Shown: positions 1 through 8,567 of the stretch, in pieces
Layout: every line of letters begins with the position of its first letter
Numbering within the stretch: the first letter of the stretch is position 1
Origin: Acidiplasma aeolicum
GTDB lineage: Archaea; Thermoplasmatota; Thermoplasmata; Thermoplasmatales; Thermoplasmataceae
Assembly: GCF_001402945.1 (NCBI RefSeq)
Contig: NZ_LKBG01000220.1
Coordinates: 1-41,442, forward strand
Direction of reading: 5' to 3'
DNA length: 41,442 bases
Program-made: the position numbers and the translations under genes
The notes under the pieces: model-generated
What the model was told of the DNA's origin: nothing
What the model saw: only the letters and a program-made list of their open reading frames with translations
Database searches by the model: none

Positions 1-40
1 TGCCAGATAATATTACTGCATCATTGTATATAAAAATCAT
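1..40 (-). CDS. possible 5' end of a downstream gene, cut by the window edge
   Basis: An ATG at 40-38 on the minus strand, inside the last codons of hemE but in another frame, opens a frame that stays open to the window edge (13 codons, hydrophobic, ending AVILSG). The position, overlapping the hemE 3' end, is what one expects of the next gene in a haem operon. The fragment is too short to identify. It could equally be chance. Confidence 0.2.
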   Translation of the reverse strand, partial: MIFIYNDAVILSG

Positions 41-1034
41 GCACAAATGAAACAATTCTTTTTAATGTGCTTTCCTGGGTATCTGGTAATACACCATGGC
101 CAAGATTAAATATATAATTGTCATGGCTTTTCATGCTATTTAATATGTAATTTGTCTCCTCGATGGCTGCATTTTCATCATATTGAACAACATATGGATC
201 CAGATTTCCCTGTATTCCTATTGTATTTTTAAGCATGACTCTGGCATCATTGATTTTTATCCGCCAGTCAACGCTTAAGAAATCAGGATTTATATCATTA
301 AATTCACCAATCATACCTGAATTTCCTGTGGCAAAATATATAACAGGTATATTTGATTTTATCTCATTGATAATATCAAAAATGTCACTTTTTAAATGTT
401 TTTCAAAGATATATGGGGAAAGTGAGCCAAGCCAGGAATCAAAAATCTGTACTGCATCAACTCCAGCATTTATTTGCATTTTCAAATATTTTATAATCAT
501 ATCCTTAATTAATTCTTTATAAAGTCTGAATTTTTTATCCCGTAATATTACACTTTTTGTATATGTTAAATTATTGTCAGATGACCCTGAGAGAACATAT
601 GAGAGAACGGTTATTATACCGCCTGAAAAACCGATTAATGGGACATCCTTGTGCCTTTCCTTGAATAATTTTATTGCATCAGCAGTTTTGTATTTTAAAT
701 TTTTTTCATCAAATTCTATTATATTTTTCAAATCCCTGTTTTTTTGGTAGCCATTATATATAACCGGCCCGGTATTTGAAAAGTCAATATCATAATTCAT
801 GGCCTCAAGTGGGAGTATTATGTCAGCAAAGATAATTGCAGCATCAACTCCAAGCAGATCAACCGGTGAATATGTAATTCTTTCTGTAATATCAGGATCC
901 ATGCATATGTCCCTTATGGAAAGGTTTTTTTTAATTTCATTATATGATTTCATGTATCTTCCAGCCTGCCGCATGAACCAAACCGGTATTTTTTCTGATT
1001 CATGGTACCTAACCATGGATAAAAAATCATTCAT
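21..1034 (-). CDS. hemE: uroporphyrinogen decarboxylase HemE
   Basis: Decarboxylates the four acetate side chains of uroporphyrinogen III to give coproporphyrinogen III, a cytoplasmic step of haem synthesis. The 337-residue length fits the family. The N-terminal active-site signature RQAGRY is at residues 22-27, the conserved Asp is in FADI (D71), a Gly-rich FSGGI segment sits near residue 136, and GHGVLP near the C-terminus (312-317) is the usual family motif. The ATG overlaps the stop of asnS by 4 nt, so the two genes are probably co-transcribed from the asnS promoter. hemB lies 4 kb away on the other strand, so haem genes are present but not in one operon here. Confidence 0.95.
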   Translation of the reverse strand: MNDFLSMVRYHESEKIPVWFMRQAGRYMKSYNEIKKNLSIRDICMDPDITERITYSPVDLLGVDAAIIFADIILPLEAMNYDIDFSNTGPVIYNGYQKNRDLKNIIEFDEKNLKYKTADAIKLFKERHKDVPLIGFSGGIITVLSYVLSGSSDNNLTYTKSVILRDKKFRLYKELIKDMIIKYLKMQINAGVDAVQIFDSWLGSLSPYIFEKHLKSDIFDIINEIKSNIPVIYFATGNSGMIGEFNDINPDFLSVDWRIKINDARVMLKNTIGIQGNLDPYVVQYDENAAIEETNYILNSMKSHDNYIFNLGHGVLPDTQESTLKRIVSFVHDFYIQ

Positions 1035-2323
1035 GGTTTTACCCTTCTTACTGTCCTTGGATATGGTATGGAATCCCTGATATTTTTAAGCCCGCATATC
1101 CAGGTAACGAGTCTGTCAAGGCCAAGACCAAAGCCACTGTGCGGTATGCTGCCATATTTTCTTAGATCAACATACCAGTAATAATCCTCAGGATTCAGGT
1201 TATTCTTCTTAAGTCTATCAAGAAGCTCATTTAGGTCATAAATTCTCTCCCCACCACCAATGACCTCCCCATAACCCTCTGGAGCCAGCATATCATGGCA
1301 TAATATTTCTCCGGGATTTTCTGGATCCGGTTTATGGTAAAATGTTTTTAATTCCTCCGGATAATTTGTCACAAATATTGGTCTGTCAAAATGTATCATA
1401 ATATTGTATTCCTCATCGGCACCAAGATCATCCCCATATTTAAGATCCATTCCAAATTTCTTGTTTGCCATTTCTATTAAATCACGGTATTTTATTCTCT
1501 CAAACGGTGCCCTAATCTTTTTTAGAACATTTATATCCCGGCCAATTATGTTTAAGTCCTCAGAATTGTTTTTTATTACCTCATTTACAATATATTCTAT
1601 TAATTTTTCCTCATCTTTCATCATGTCCTCATTGCTGTACCATGCGGCCTCGCCCTCTGCATGCCAGTATTCTGCAAGATGCCTCCTTGTCCTTGACTTT
1701 TCAGCCCTGAAGCTGGGGGCTATGGTAAACACCTTCTCAAGGCTGTATATCAATGTTTCAAGGTAAAATTGTGAACTCTGTGTTAAATTAACCTTTTCAC
1801 CAAAATAATCAACTGTAAATAATGTTGATCCGCCTTCAGTGGCTGTGGATACAAACATTGGAGCCTGAACCTGATAATAACTGTTGTTATAAAAAAAATC
1901 TGCAAATGCCTTAAATACTGTGGATCTTATTTTTAAAACAGATGTAAATTCCCTGCTTCTTATCCACAGATGCCTGTTATCAAGTAAAAATTCCTCTCCA
2001 AGATCCTTTGTTATTGGAAAATTTTCATTTCTCTCATAAATTTTGTATGATTTAATTGCAAGCTCATATCCCGTAATGGCCCTATCATCCTTTCTTACTG
2101 TTCCTGAAACCTCCATGCTGCTTTCAACGGTCATTGAGGAAAGCTCCCTCATCTGATCCTCATTTAAATTATCTGAGCTGGCAACACACTGGATAATCCC
2201 GGAAGAATCACGAAGTATAATAAATGTAATCTTTCCAGAACTTCTGATTCTATATACCCATCCCCTGATTTCTGCCTCTGAATTTATGAATTTATCCGAT
2301 AATATGTCATGTATTTTTTCCAT
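1031..2323 (-). CDS. asnS: asparaginyl-tRNA synthetase
   Basis: Charges tRNA-Asn with asparagine. An N-terminal OB-fold anticodon-binding domain (about residues 15-100) is followed by a class II catalytic core. Motif 2 reads [11 protein letters not shown], and motif 3 is [10 protein letters not shown] at residues 396-405. The [13 protein letters not shown] form of motif 2 is typical of AsnRS rather than AspRS, so the call is Asn. Length is 430 aa, normal for the family. A TATA-like ATATTTATC on the minus strand (about 2345-2353) is centred about 26 nt before the ATG, consistent with a leaderless start. Its stop overlaps the hemE start (ATGA). Confidence 0.95.
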   Translation of the reverse strand: MEKIHDILSDKFINSEAEIRGWVYRIRSSGKITFIILRDSSGIIQCVASSDNLNEDQMRELSSMTVESSMEVSGTVRKDDRAITGYELAIKSYKIYERNENFPITKDLGEEFLLDNRHLWIRSREFTSVLKIRSTVFKAFADFFYNNSYYQVQAPMFVSTATEGGSTLFTVDYFGEKVNLTQSSQFYLETLIYSLEKVFTIAPSFRAEKSRTRRHLAEYWHAEGEAAWYSNEDMMKDEEKLIEYIVNEVIKNNSEDLNIIGRDINVLKKIRAPFERIKYRDLIEMANKKFGMDLKYGDDLGADEEYNIMIHFDRPIFVTNYPEELKTFYHKPDPENPGEILCHDMLAPEGYGEVIGGGERIYDLNELLDRLKKNNLNPEDYYWYVDLRKYGSIPHSGFGLGLDRLVTWICGLKNIRDSIPYPRTVRRVKP

Positions 2324-2344
2324 TGCTACCCTATTATATCTTTA

Positions 2345-2400
2345 GATAAATATTTTTTATAAAATTAGTGTAAATGGCAACGATAAATTTAACATCTGAA
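2345..2400. promoter_or_regulatory. divergent promoter region asnS / DUF2175-like gene
   Basis: The 93-nt gap between the two divergent starts holds a TATA-like element for each side: about 2345-2353 (minus strand, ATATTTATC) and about 2383-2392 (plus strand, ATAAATTTAAC). Each lies close to 26-30 nt from its start codon. No dyad stands out. Confidence 0.4.
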
Positions 2401-2416
2401 TTATTATTAGGATTTT

Positions 2417-2716
2417 ATGGAGTATAACTGCTACTTGTGCAATAAAACCATTAAAACAGGGGAGAAATTTACCTTCACAAAGGAGGGTTCAGTGCATCTG
2501 GACTGTTTTATCTCAAATAAGAGGAAATCACTGGATGAAAGCAGGTTAGAATATCTAAGGACATTAAGCCTTATTCTTGATTACGAGCTAACATACCTTA
2601 TACAGTTATTAAGCCTGCGCACAGATGACAAGGAATCACAGGAGCTTGTAAGAAAGAGAATAACAGCAATAGAAAAGGAAAGCGGGGAAACAACAAACCT
2701 TATTTATAATCTTTAA
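2417..2716 (+). CDS. small zinc-binding protein, DUF2175-like
   Basis: A 99-residue protein of unknown function. The N-terminus has CysX2Cys (C5, C8) and then HisX2Cys (H27, C30), a treble-clef-like metal site with a VHLDCF segment; the rest is a Leu-rich helical stretch followed by a charged tail. This arrangement resembles the archaeal DUF2175 family, in which short proteins carry one such site followed by helices. The gene is monocistronic and convergent with rps27ae, with only a 13-nt AT-rich gap between the stops. I infer a metal site but cannot name a role. Confidence 0.7.
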   Translation: MEYNCYLCNKTIKTGEKFTFTKEGSVHLDCFISNKRKSLDESRLEYLRTLSLILDYELTYLIQLLSLRTDDKESQELVRKRITAIEKESGETTNLIYNL

Positions 2717-2729
2717 AATTTTTTAAAAA

Positions 2730-2888
2730 TTATTTTTTATTTTTGAATTCGGTATAACCACATTTTCCACATGTGTATCTATCCTTATGCTCTGCCAGAA
2801 AAACTCCTGGGCCACATCTTGGACAGAATCTTCTTTTTCTAACAACCTTATTATTTTCAACTGCATATAATTCTCTTTTTTCCATCAT
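2730..2888 (-). CDS. rps27ae: 30S ribosomal protein S27ae
   Basis: Small zinc-ribbon ribosomal protein of 52 residues (51 if the second ATG at 2885 is used). The four Cys ligands are in CPRCGPG and CGKCGY, and a basic VVRKRRF segment precedes the first pair, as in archaeal/eukaryotic S27ae. The ATG at 2888-2886 overlaps the TGA of rps24e in the usual 4-nt ATGA arrangement, which favours the longer start. It is the last gene of the rpo7-spt4-DPCK-rps24e-rps27ae operon, a gene order conserved in many archaea. Confidence 0.93.
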   Translation of the reverse strand: MMEKRELYAVENNKVVRKRRFCPRCGPGVFLAEHKDRYTCGKCGYTEFKNKK

Positions 2889-3199
2889 TTCACCACTTTC
2901 TCCTTTAATTTATTCCTTATAAGCTCATAGTCTGGCTCATAAAGCATTGCATTCTCCTTTTTATCATATATCTTGGCATAACCCTTTAATTCATCCTTAC
3001 CTGTCTCCTGCTTATTTTTATCAACTATGATGAGCTCCTTATTAACCTTATAATAATTGGCCAGAAGATCCCTTATATAATCCCTGCTGGGGGTTATTCC
3101 GGAGCTAAAGGTCATTGTATATCTTATCTCCTTCCTATGCAGTAGCTTATTATCCTTCTCACTTTCAACATTAAAGTTTTTAACCGAACTTTCAGACAT
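2885..3199 (-). CDS. rps24e: 30S ribosomal protein S24e
   Basis: Ribosomal protein of the small subunit, 104 residues. The family core is visible: LLHRKEI, the [12 protein letters not shown] helix (SR in place of the usual T/SK), a GYAKIYD strand near residue 74 and a basic C-terminus. The start overlaps the end of the dephospho-CoA kinase gene by 8 nt and the stop overlaps rps27ae, so translation is probably coupled. Confidence 0.93.
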   Translation of the reverse strand: MSESSVKNFNVESEKDNKLLHRKEIRYTMTFSSGITPSRDYIRDLLANYYKVNKELIIVDKNKQETGKDELKGYAKIYDKKENAMLYEPDYELIRNKLKEKVVK

Positions 3200-3689
3200 T
3201 TACATCACCCAATAATTTTTCTACATCATCTCTTATTGCCTTATTTACTTTTATATACGCCATGCCAATATCAGGAATACCGTATACTATTACTGTATTT
3301 AAATCTGCATAAAATATTATTGGTATAACGGCAAGGTCCTCCTCACCGGACACCTCTATTCTTGATGGTTTATTTTCAGTCAGTGCAGTTTTTATGGCGT
3401 TAATCAGATCAAGGCTTATTGTCCCTGCAGGATTTTTCACCGCTATGGAACCTTCAATGTGCTGAAATTTACCCTCATTACGCTTTGTTATGAGGTCTAC
3501 AACCTGCAGGAAAATGTTTACACCATGGTTTTTTAAATTTTCTGTTGTAACGTCCCCGACTGCTATTATTTTATATTCTTTTGAGAGTTTTATGATATCA
3601 TCAGGGCTTGCAATATTGTGTTTAAAATTCTTGATATGATCTATAATTTCCGGTGTAAGGACAATATCATGATCTAACTTTAATCGCAT
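3192..3689 (-). CDS. GTP-dependent dephospho-CoA kinase (DUF359)
   Basis: Family previously called DUF359, shown in Thermococcus to phosphorylate dephospho-CoA using GTP, the last step of archaeal CoA synthesis. Visible family motifs are IIAVGDVTT at residues 41-49, a KNPAGTIS segment near residue 105, [10 protein letters not shown] and [10 protein letters not shown]. Length (165 aa) is normal. The start overlaps spt4 by 23 nt. Its position between spt4 and rps24e is the typical archaeal neighbourhood and supports the call. Function in this organism is by homology. Confidence 0.88.
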   Translation of the reverse strand: MRLKLDHDIVLTPEIIDHIKNFKHNIASPDDIIKLSKEYKIIAVGDVTTENLKNHGVNIFLQVVDLITKRNEGKFQHIEGSIAVKNPAGTISLDLINAIKTALTENKPSRIEVSGEEDLAVIPIIFYADLNTVIVYGIPDIGMAYIKVNKAIRDDVEKLLGDVNV

Positions 3690-3858
3690 ATATACCCGGT
3701 TCTTTAATATCGGCCTTTTTGGCTATTATCGAATTGGTATCGTTGATTATAAGAAAACCAAACCAGTCCTCCCTTGTTTTCTCATCACCGTGGACGGGGC
3801 AAACATCGTCAAGTGTTAATCTCTTACATATTCTGCATGCCTTATATACCTTTTTCAT
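3667..3858 (-). CDS. spt4: transcription elongation factor Spt4 (RpoE'')
   Basis: A 63-residue zinc protein that pairs with Spt5 (NusG-like) to keep RNA polymerase processive. Visible parts are CRIC (C8, C11), CPVH (C20, H23), the EDWFGFLIIND core strand and the C-terminal GIYAIKVR. The fourth zinc ligand is normally Cys (CPxC) but is His here. The gene follows rpo7 after 8 nt and overlaps the DPCK gene. Confidence 0.9.
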   Translation of the reverse strand: MKKVYKACRICKRLTLDDVCPVHGDEKTREDWFGFLIINDTNSIIAKKADIKEPGIYAIKVRS

Positions 3859-3866
3859 TTTATCAC

Positions 3867-4445
3867 CTAATTTTTGATGTTATCATTTTTTATCCAGTCC
3901 TCCTTACCCAGCCCGGGTTGTTTGGCTGTTAACCCTATTTTGCTGTCTGATAGGGATGATGAACTTAAATTTAAGGAAACAATTTTTACCCTTATTTTGT
4001 CACCTGCCTTTAATAAAAACTTTGTATCCTTTCCTGATAATATTTGGTTATCAAGGTCTACATTTATTGAGTCATCCATGATCTGGCTGATATGAAGTAG
4101 CCCCTCGAACGGACCAAATTTAATAAAGGCTCCAAATTTTTGAATTGATTTAACAACACCATCAACTATTTCCTGCATTTTTGGATAATATGCAAGGGCT
4201 GTATACTGTATTGTTTGATAAACGCCACCATCACCATGGACTATGGAGCCGTCTCCTATTCTTTTGATGTTTTCCAGCGAAATAATATAGGTTTTACCAA
4301 TACTGACATTATCTTTATTTTCTATATCAATTATTTTTCCCTCAAGAACTGACCTTGCAGCATCCAGTACAGCCTGATCATAATTTTCATTAAGCAACTC
4401 TGGTGGAACCCTTACTACATAACTATCTTCAAGTGAAATATACAT
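3867..4445 (-). CDS. rpo7: RNA polymerase subunit Rpo7 (E')
   Basis: Stalk subunit of archaeal RNA polymerase, equivalent to eukaryotic Rpb7; with Rpo4 it helps open the promoter. The N-terminal RNP-like domain begins MYISLEDSYVVRVPPELL, and an S1 domain follows (GVVKSIQKFGAFIKFGPFEGLLHISQ in the middle). I choose the ATG at 4445 (192 aa). A longer frame reaches 4538 but adds 31 residues that family members lack, and a TATA box (TTTATAA on the minus strand, 4468-4474) sits inside that extension, centred 26 nt from 4445, as expected for a leaderless mRNA starting there. It is the first gene of the operon. Confidence 0.92.
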   Translation of the reverse strand: MYISLEDSYVVRVPPELLNENYDQAVLDAARSVLEGKIIDIENKDNVSIGKTYIISLENIKRIGDGSIVHGDGGVYQTIQYTALAYYPKMQEIVDGVVKSIQKFGAFIKFGPFEGLLHISQIMDDSINVDLDNQILSGKDTKFLLKAGDKIRVKIVSLNLSSSSLSDSKIGLTAKQPGLGKEDWIKNDNIKN

Positions 4446-4467
4446 TTTTATCGGATTATATAAAAAG

Positions 4468-4474
4468 TTATAAA
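4468..4474 (-). promoter_or_regulatory. TATA box of the rpo7 operon
   Basis: TTTATAA on the minus strand preceded by an A-rich BRE-like AAAAG. Its centre is 26 nt from the ATG at 4445, which places transcription start at or next to the start codon and decides the start of rpo7. Confidence 0.55.
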
Positions 4475-4560
4475 CTTTTCCTATAATAAAATCTTTAACA
4501 TAATTTACCCCTAATTTTGAAGGATGAAATATTTTCATTATGCATATCTATTAAATAATA

Positions 4561-4814
4561 TTCAGATTATTTGATGATGCCCTTTTCTTTTTTGGATCAT
4601 GGTTTATATTAAAAATTGTAAATATAAATTATTTTTATGCTGGGATATCAACTTTTCATATGCACTTGGAATTACAATATTTAGCTTTGTTGGTGGCTAC
4701 GTTTTTGATAAATACAATATTAAGAATGCATTTATTATAAGCCTTATTATATTATCATTGTTCTCATAATTAACGGGATTTATCATATCTATTATTGCTG
4801 AATTTATATGGTAA
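4561..4814 (+). pseudogene. decayed remnant of an MFS transporter
   Basis: This gene-poor stretch holds pieces of an MFS N-terminal half. In frame from 4561, translation gives F-D-D-A...FFFG...YAGIS, resembling FDAEIYSFG...YLSIGT of the intact transporter at 29414-30703. After a frame change near 4650, the frame from 4656 reads YALGITIFSFVGGYVFDKYN, against YAIGIAIFSLVGGYFFDRYS in the intact protein. A TAA at 4767 interrupts it, and the match resumes in the same frame with LTGF (the intact gene has LTGFV). The frame ends at 4812-4814. Both frames drop out within about 250 nt, so this is a dead copy with at least one frameshift and one nonsense change. Confidence 0.6.
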
Positions 4815-5054
4815 TGTTCTAAAATCTGGTATATCTGTAATATTCAATAATTCCATGAACTCTTTATGGTTATTGAAGAGGTATTTAGACGACCTGTATG
4901 ATACCCTATATATCTTCAATATTACAATAATCTTTGCAATAAGTTTATTTTAATACCTCCCATTTTCTATCCTTCATAACTATTTTACCCTCCATTTGCA
5001 TAATCAATGGGATAAATCAAAAAACGTTAATAATTCATAAGTGATTTCATAGTT
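4815..5054. other. gene-poor stretch before hemB
   Basis: Follows the MFS remnant. One frame (4816-4953) is open for 45 codons, without a start at its beginning, and ends in a hydrophobic segment; it could be more of the decayed transporter (its C-terminal end) or chance. The last part holds the hemB promoter, with a weak TATA-like GTTAATAAT at about 5026-5034, centred about 25 nt before the hemB ATG. I see no RNA gene. Confidence 0.35.
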
Positions 5055-6023
5055 ATGTATCCTATAATAAGAATGAGAAGATACAGAAAAGATAGTAATA
5101 TAAGATCATTATTTAAAGAATCAGAGATAAGGCCTGAAAAATTAATTATGCCTGTTTTTGTTGATGAGACGGAAAAAGATAAAAAGGAAATACCATCAAT
5201 GCCGGATATATACAGATATTCTTTAAGCGCCTATGAAAATTATATAAAATACCTTGAGGAGATTGGTGTTAAAAGTATAATTCTTTTTGGAATTCCGGCA
5301 CACAAGGATGAAACAGGTTCATCCTCATATGATTCCAATGGCATAATTCAGAAGGCAATTAGAACCGCAAAGCAAAATACAGATCTTAATGTTATAGCTG
5401 ATTTATGCCTTTGCGAGTATACATCAACTGGTCACTGTGGAATAATAGAAAATGGCTATGTTAATAATGATAAAACACTTGAAATTTATCAGAAGGAGGC
5501 TTTAAGCTATGCCGATGCTGGTGTAGATATCATAGCCCCAAGTGGAATGATGGATGGCCAGGTCAAGGCCATACGTGAGGTTCTGGATAAAAATGGATAC
5601 ACAGATAAATTAATAATGGCTTACAGCTCAAAATTTGCATCTGGATTTTACGGACCGTTCAGGGACGCTGCGGAGTCAGCCCCACAGTTTGGGGACAGAA
5701 AATCATATCAGATGGATTATCATAATGGTGATGAGGCTTTACGTGAAATAGAACTTGATATAAAGGAAGGTGCAGACATAGTCATGGTAAAACCAGCACT
5801 GGCATATCTTGATATAATCAGCAGGGCAAAGAGACTGTTCAACATGCCAATGGCGACATACAGTGTTAGCGGTGAGTATACAATGATAAAAAATGCTGTT
5901 AAATCAGGATACCTGGGTGAAAATATTGTTGATGAGGTTTTAACAGCCTTCTTTAGAGCTGGGTCTGACTTAGTGATATCCTATTTCGCGGAGGATTATA
6001 TAAAATCCCATGGTAAACACTAA
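5055..6023 (+). CDS. hemB: delta-aminolevulinic acid dehydratase (porphobilinogen synthase)
   Basis: Condenses two molecules of 5-aminolevulinate to porphobilinogen, the second dedicated step of tetrapyrrole synthesis. Length is 322 aa, standard. The zinc-type cysteines are present (C118, C120 and C128 in DLCLCEYTSTGHCG), so this is a Zn-dependent form. The two active-site lysines are K193 (SSKFASGFYGPFRDA) and K246 (MVKPALAYLD). The last 71 nt overlap the 3' end of the convergent membrane-protein gene; the overlapping part of HemB encodes the conserved DLVISYFAEDY end, so this stop is sound. Confidence 0.95.
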   Translation: MYPIIRMRRYRKDSNIRSLFKESEIRPEKLIMPVFVDETEKDKKEIPSMPDIYRYSLSAYENYIKYLEEIGVKSIILFGIPAHKDETGSSSYDSNGIIQKAIRTAKQNTDLNVIADLCLCEYTSTGHCGIIENGYVNNDKTLEIYQKEALSYADAGVDIIAPSGMMDGQVKAIREVLDKNGYTDKLIMAYSSKFASGFYGPFRDAAESAPQFGDRKSYQMDYHNGDEALREIELDIKEGADIVMVKPALAYLDIISRAKRLFNMPMATYSVSGEYTMIKNAVKSGYLGENIVDEVLTAFFRAGSDLVISYFAEDYIKSHGKH

Positions 6024-7791
6024 TTTCACCATTTTGTATTTTATATACATTTGAACCGAGAACTGTTCCATTGTATGCAATTAATTCAAGTGCAGAATTA
6101 TTATAAATTATTTCATTTTTTATTAATGTTATTTTATATATTTTATAATCACCATTGGAATATATTTCTTGAGAATTAAATAAAATGCCATTGCTAATTG
6201 ATTCATTTGCTATGCCTCTAAAATATAGCCTTTTGTCTCCAGAATATTTTACTGTAATATTAAATCCTGTTAATTTCCCATGGTTATATGTTGGCGATAT
6301 GCTTTCAAACGTTACAGGGTCCTCATGATTTATGTTTATAAATCCCAGAACAATTATAATTACAAGGGAAAAAATAATAATATAATAAACAAATTTTTTG
6401 ATTTTTTTTGTATTTATCTCTTTTTTTAAGTCGTTTTTATTAATATTGGCAATAGTTATAAGCGATATCATGGTCCAGAATATAAAATATCCTGGAAGAA
6501 CACGATAATTAAAAAGGAAAAATAGGGCAGGAAATGCAAATAATTCATATTTTAATATATCATAATATTTTATGTAAACTATTATGGTAACCAAAAAAAT
6601 TATAACCATTATTCCCGTGAATACATTAGAAGGTACATAAGCATAATTTAAGAATGATATCTGTGAGATGCCCTCACCAATGCCATAAATTTTAAGTGTT
6701 TCACTTGATAGGATATCTTTAAAATAAATGTATGGTGATTTAATGATAAAATAACCATTTATTAAGAAAAAGATTCCTGCGCCATATATTAGCCAGTAAA
6801 ATGTTTTTTTAGGTCCGTGGGTTTTATAAATCATATAAATAATGTATGGAAAAACTAGGGCAGGAAACTGTTTCGCTGAAAGGGATAGACCATAGAATAT
6901 TCCAGACAATCGGTAATTCTTCCTGAAAAAATATGATGTCATTAATAGTACGGCCCATAACAGTCCAATTAAACCCACTATTCCATAATAAAGTACAAAA
7001 ATATTTATTAATAACCCAAAAAGGGCGTACAGTGCAATTTTTTTATTGCCATATGTTTTATATATTAAAAAAAAGGGTATAATAATTAATATAGATATAA
7101 TAAAATTGTTATATTTCCCTATTAAAACGTATGGAACATATACCAAAAACGAAAGTGCCGGGTATCCCATTAAGGTAACAAAACTCCCATTCATTGTTGG
7201 TGTTGAAAAAAGCTGATAATTTATCATGTTAAAATGACTGAAAACAGAGGCTGTTACATAAGGTATATAAGGGTCCCTGCCAGACATAAACTGTATTGCC
7301 GAATAAACATCTATATAATACTCATCCTGCTGTATAAAATGCAAATAAAAATGGAGTGAAAAAATAATTATCAATACAATCAATGATAAAATTATATATA
7401 TTGCCTTAAAATTTAAATTCCTATTTTCAAGAAAGTCAAGACTAATTTTTCCTTTATAATATTTATATGCAATAAAGGCAAAAACTGCAAGGATTATTAT
7501 AAACAGGATGTGGGAATATGGCGCCTTTATGAATGCCACAGCAAGCAGGATAAGTATTAGCATTCCCATGAATATATATACATAAATTAACCTATCAATT
7601 ATATTTGATCTGGCATTAATATTTGAAAAAAATAAGAAAATAAATGATAAAATCATAATAAGGAATTCTGCAATTATGGCATAAATATCAAGATAACCAA
7701 AGACCCCAAAAATTATGGATGTGGCAATTATTGAAAGGGCAGACCCGTAATTAAGTGTTATTCTTTTAATTCTGTCATCCATAATTACCAC
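5953..7791 (-). CDS. polytopic membrane protein, GT-C glycosyltransferase-like
   Basis: A 612-residue membrane protein with about 11-13 hydrophobic helices over residues 15-475, then a hydrophilic, probably extracytoplasmic, beta-rich C-terminal domain of about 130 residues. The first large outside loop contains QQDEYYIDVY...SGRDPY, an acidic DE pair followed by a GRDPY segment, placed as in GT-C transferases that use polyprenyl-phosphate sugars. It overlaps the upstream GtrA-like gene by 7 nt, so the two are probably co-expressed. A likely job is sugar transfer to an outer-surface glycan or lipid, but substrate and activity are inferred from topology and context only. A second ATG three codons downstream is also possible as a start. 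Confidence 0.6.
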   Translation of the reverse strand: MVIMDDRIKRITLNYGSALSIIATSIIFGVFGYLDIYAIIAEFLIMILSFIFLFFSNINARSNIIDRLIYVYIFMGMLILILLAVAFIKAPYSHILFIIILAVFAFIAYKYYKGKISLDFLENRNLNFKAIYIILSLIVLIIIFSLHFYLHFIQQDEYYIDVYSAIQFMSGRDPYIPYVTASVFSHFNMINYQLFSTPTMNGSFVTLMGYPALSFLVYVPYVLIGKYNNFIISILIIIPFFLIYKTYGNKKIALYALFGLLINIFVLYYGIVGLIGLLWAVLLMTSYFFRKNYRLSGIFYGLSLSAKQFPALVFPYIIYMIYKTHGPKKTFYWLIYGAGIFFLINGYFIIKSPYIYFKDILSSETLKIYGIGEGISQISFLNYAYVPSNVFTGIMVIIFLVTIIVYIKYYDILKYELFAFPALFFLFNYRVLPGYFIFWTMISLITIANINKNDLKKEINTKKIKKFVYYIIIFSLVIIIVLGFININHEDPVTFESISPTYNHGKLTGFNITVKYSGDKRLYFRGIANESISNGILFNSQEIYSNGDYKIYKITLIKNEIIYNNSALELIAYNGTVLGSNVYKIQNGEISVYHGILYNPPRNRISLSQTQL

Positions 7792-8561
7792 ACAAGAAAA
7801 GAGGCTGTACTGTATGTTATTATAAATGCCACTATAATTCCAAGCAAATCGGCTATATAAATACTTACATTTTCAAAAATTGCAAAATAATAAATTAATA
7901 AATTTACGCCGTAGCCGATAAGATTAAAAATATTGTACTTAAAAAGCCTTTTAAGAAACATTCCGTGCCCATTGAAAGTAAATCTATTATTCATAAAAAA
8001 ATTGTAGATAATTGATATTTCAATGGCAGGAATTATACTTAATATATTTCCAAGATATGGATGCAAGAGGAATAAAAAACCCTCATTAACAGCAATACCT
8101 GATAAACCTATTATGGAATATCTTAATATTGTACCACGCTTTAAAATTAGATAAACATAATCTTTTAAGCCTATTCTGGCCTTATTTCCAATATCAACAC
8201 TTGAATAACCAACCTTAAAATTATTTTTTAATATATCTATATTTATATTGAGTGCATTAACCCTATCGTTAATTATTGAATTGCCGGAATCTTTTATAAA
8301 TTTATATGCAGATTTTGAGTAAACATTTATGCATCCAATTAGGTACCTGCTTTTAATTGATAATGATAATCTTAGAATAAAATTTGAAAAATTTTTTAGG
8401 CCATCCGGTCTGCATTTAATTATTAAAAGATCAAAATTGTCATTTTGTGCCTCCTTAAAAAATTTGATTGCCGTATCCCCATCTATGTTTATATCTGATG
8501 AAAGTATATAATCAAAGTCTTCATCGTCTGTTAGTGCGGAATCTTTAAATTTTAAGATCAT
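7785..8561 (-). CDS. GtrA-like membrane protein with N-terminally truncated GT2 domain
   Basis: 258 residues. The C-terminal half (about 140-258) has four hydrophobic helices with the GtrA pattern (YSIIGLSGIAVNEG, then NFFMNNRFTF), a family thought to move or hold polyprenyl-phosphate sugars. The N-terminal part looks like the second half of a family-2 (dolichol-phosphate-mannose synthase-like) transferase: SSDINIDGDTA fits the DXD region, and SLSIKSRYLIGCINVYSKSA fits the segment normally ending in GFRAYSR. The first ~80 residues of a GT2 domain, which bind the nucleotide, are absent, and upstream DNA belongs to another gene on the other strand. It may be inactive as a transferase, or work with another GT2 such as the one at 9293-10204. 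Confidence 0.65.
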   Translation of the reverse strand: MILKFKDSALTDDEDFDYILSSDINIDGDTAIKFFKEAQNDNFDLLIIKCRPDGLKNFSNFILRLSLSIKSRYLIGCINVYSKSAYKFIKDSGNSIINDRVNALNINIDILKNNFKVGYSSVDIGNKARIGLKDYVYLILKRGTILRYSIIGLSGIAVNEGFLFLLHPYLGNILSIIPAIEISIIYNFFMNNRFTFNGHGMFLKRLFKYNIFNLIGYGVNLLIYYFAIFENVSIYIADLLGIIVAFIITYSTASFLVW

Positions 8562-8567
8562 TTAAAC

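Noticed and set aside
4456-4470. The same 15-nt TAACTTTTTATATAA occurs before rpo7 and before the heptose operon (34068-34082)
   Set aside because: In rpo7 it lies too close to the ATG to set the start, and another TATA fits better. Most likely chance in AT-rich promoter DNA.
4446-4538. N-terminal extension of rpo7
   Set aside because: Not found in the family and contains the TATA box; treated as untranslated.
4954-5010. Short minus-strand frame (about 18 codons) with a start and stop between the transporter remnant and hemB
   Set aside because: Too short and without ribosome site or recognisable match; perhaps a gene scrap, not reported as a gene.
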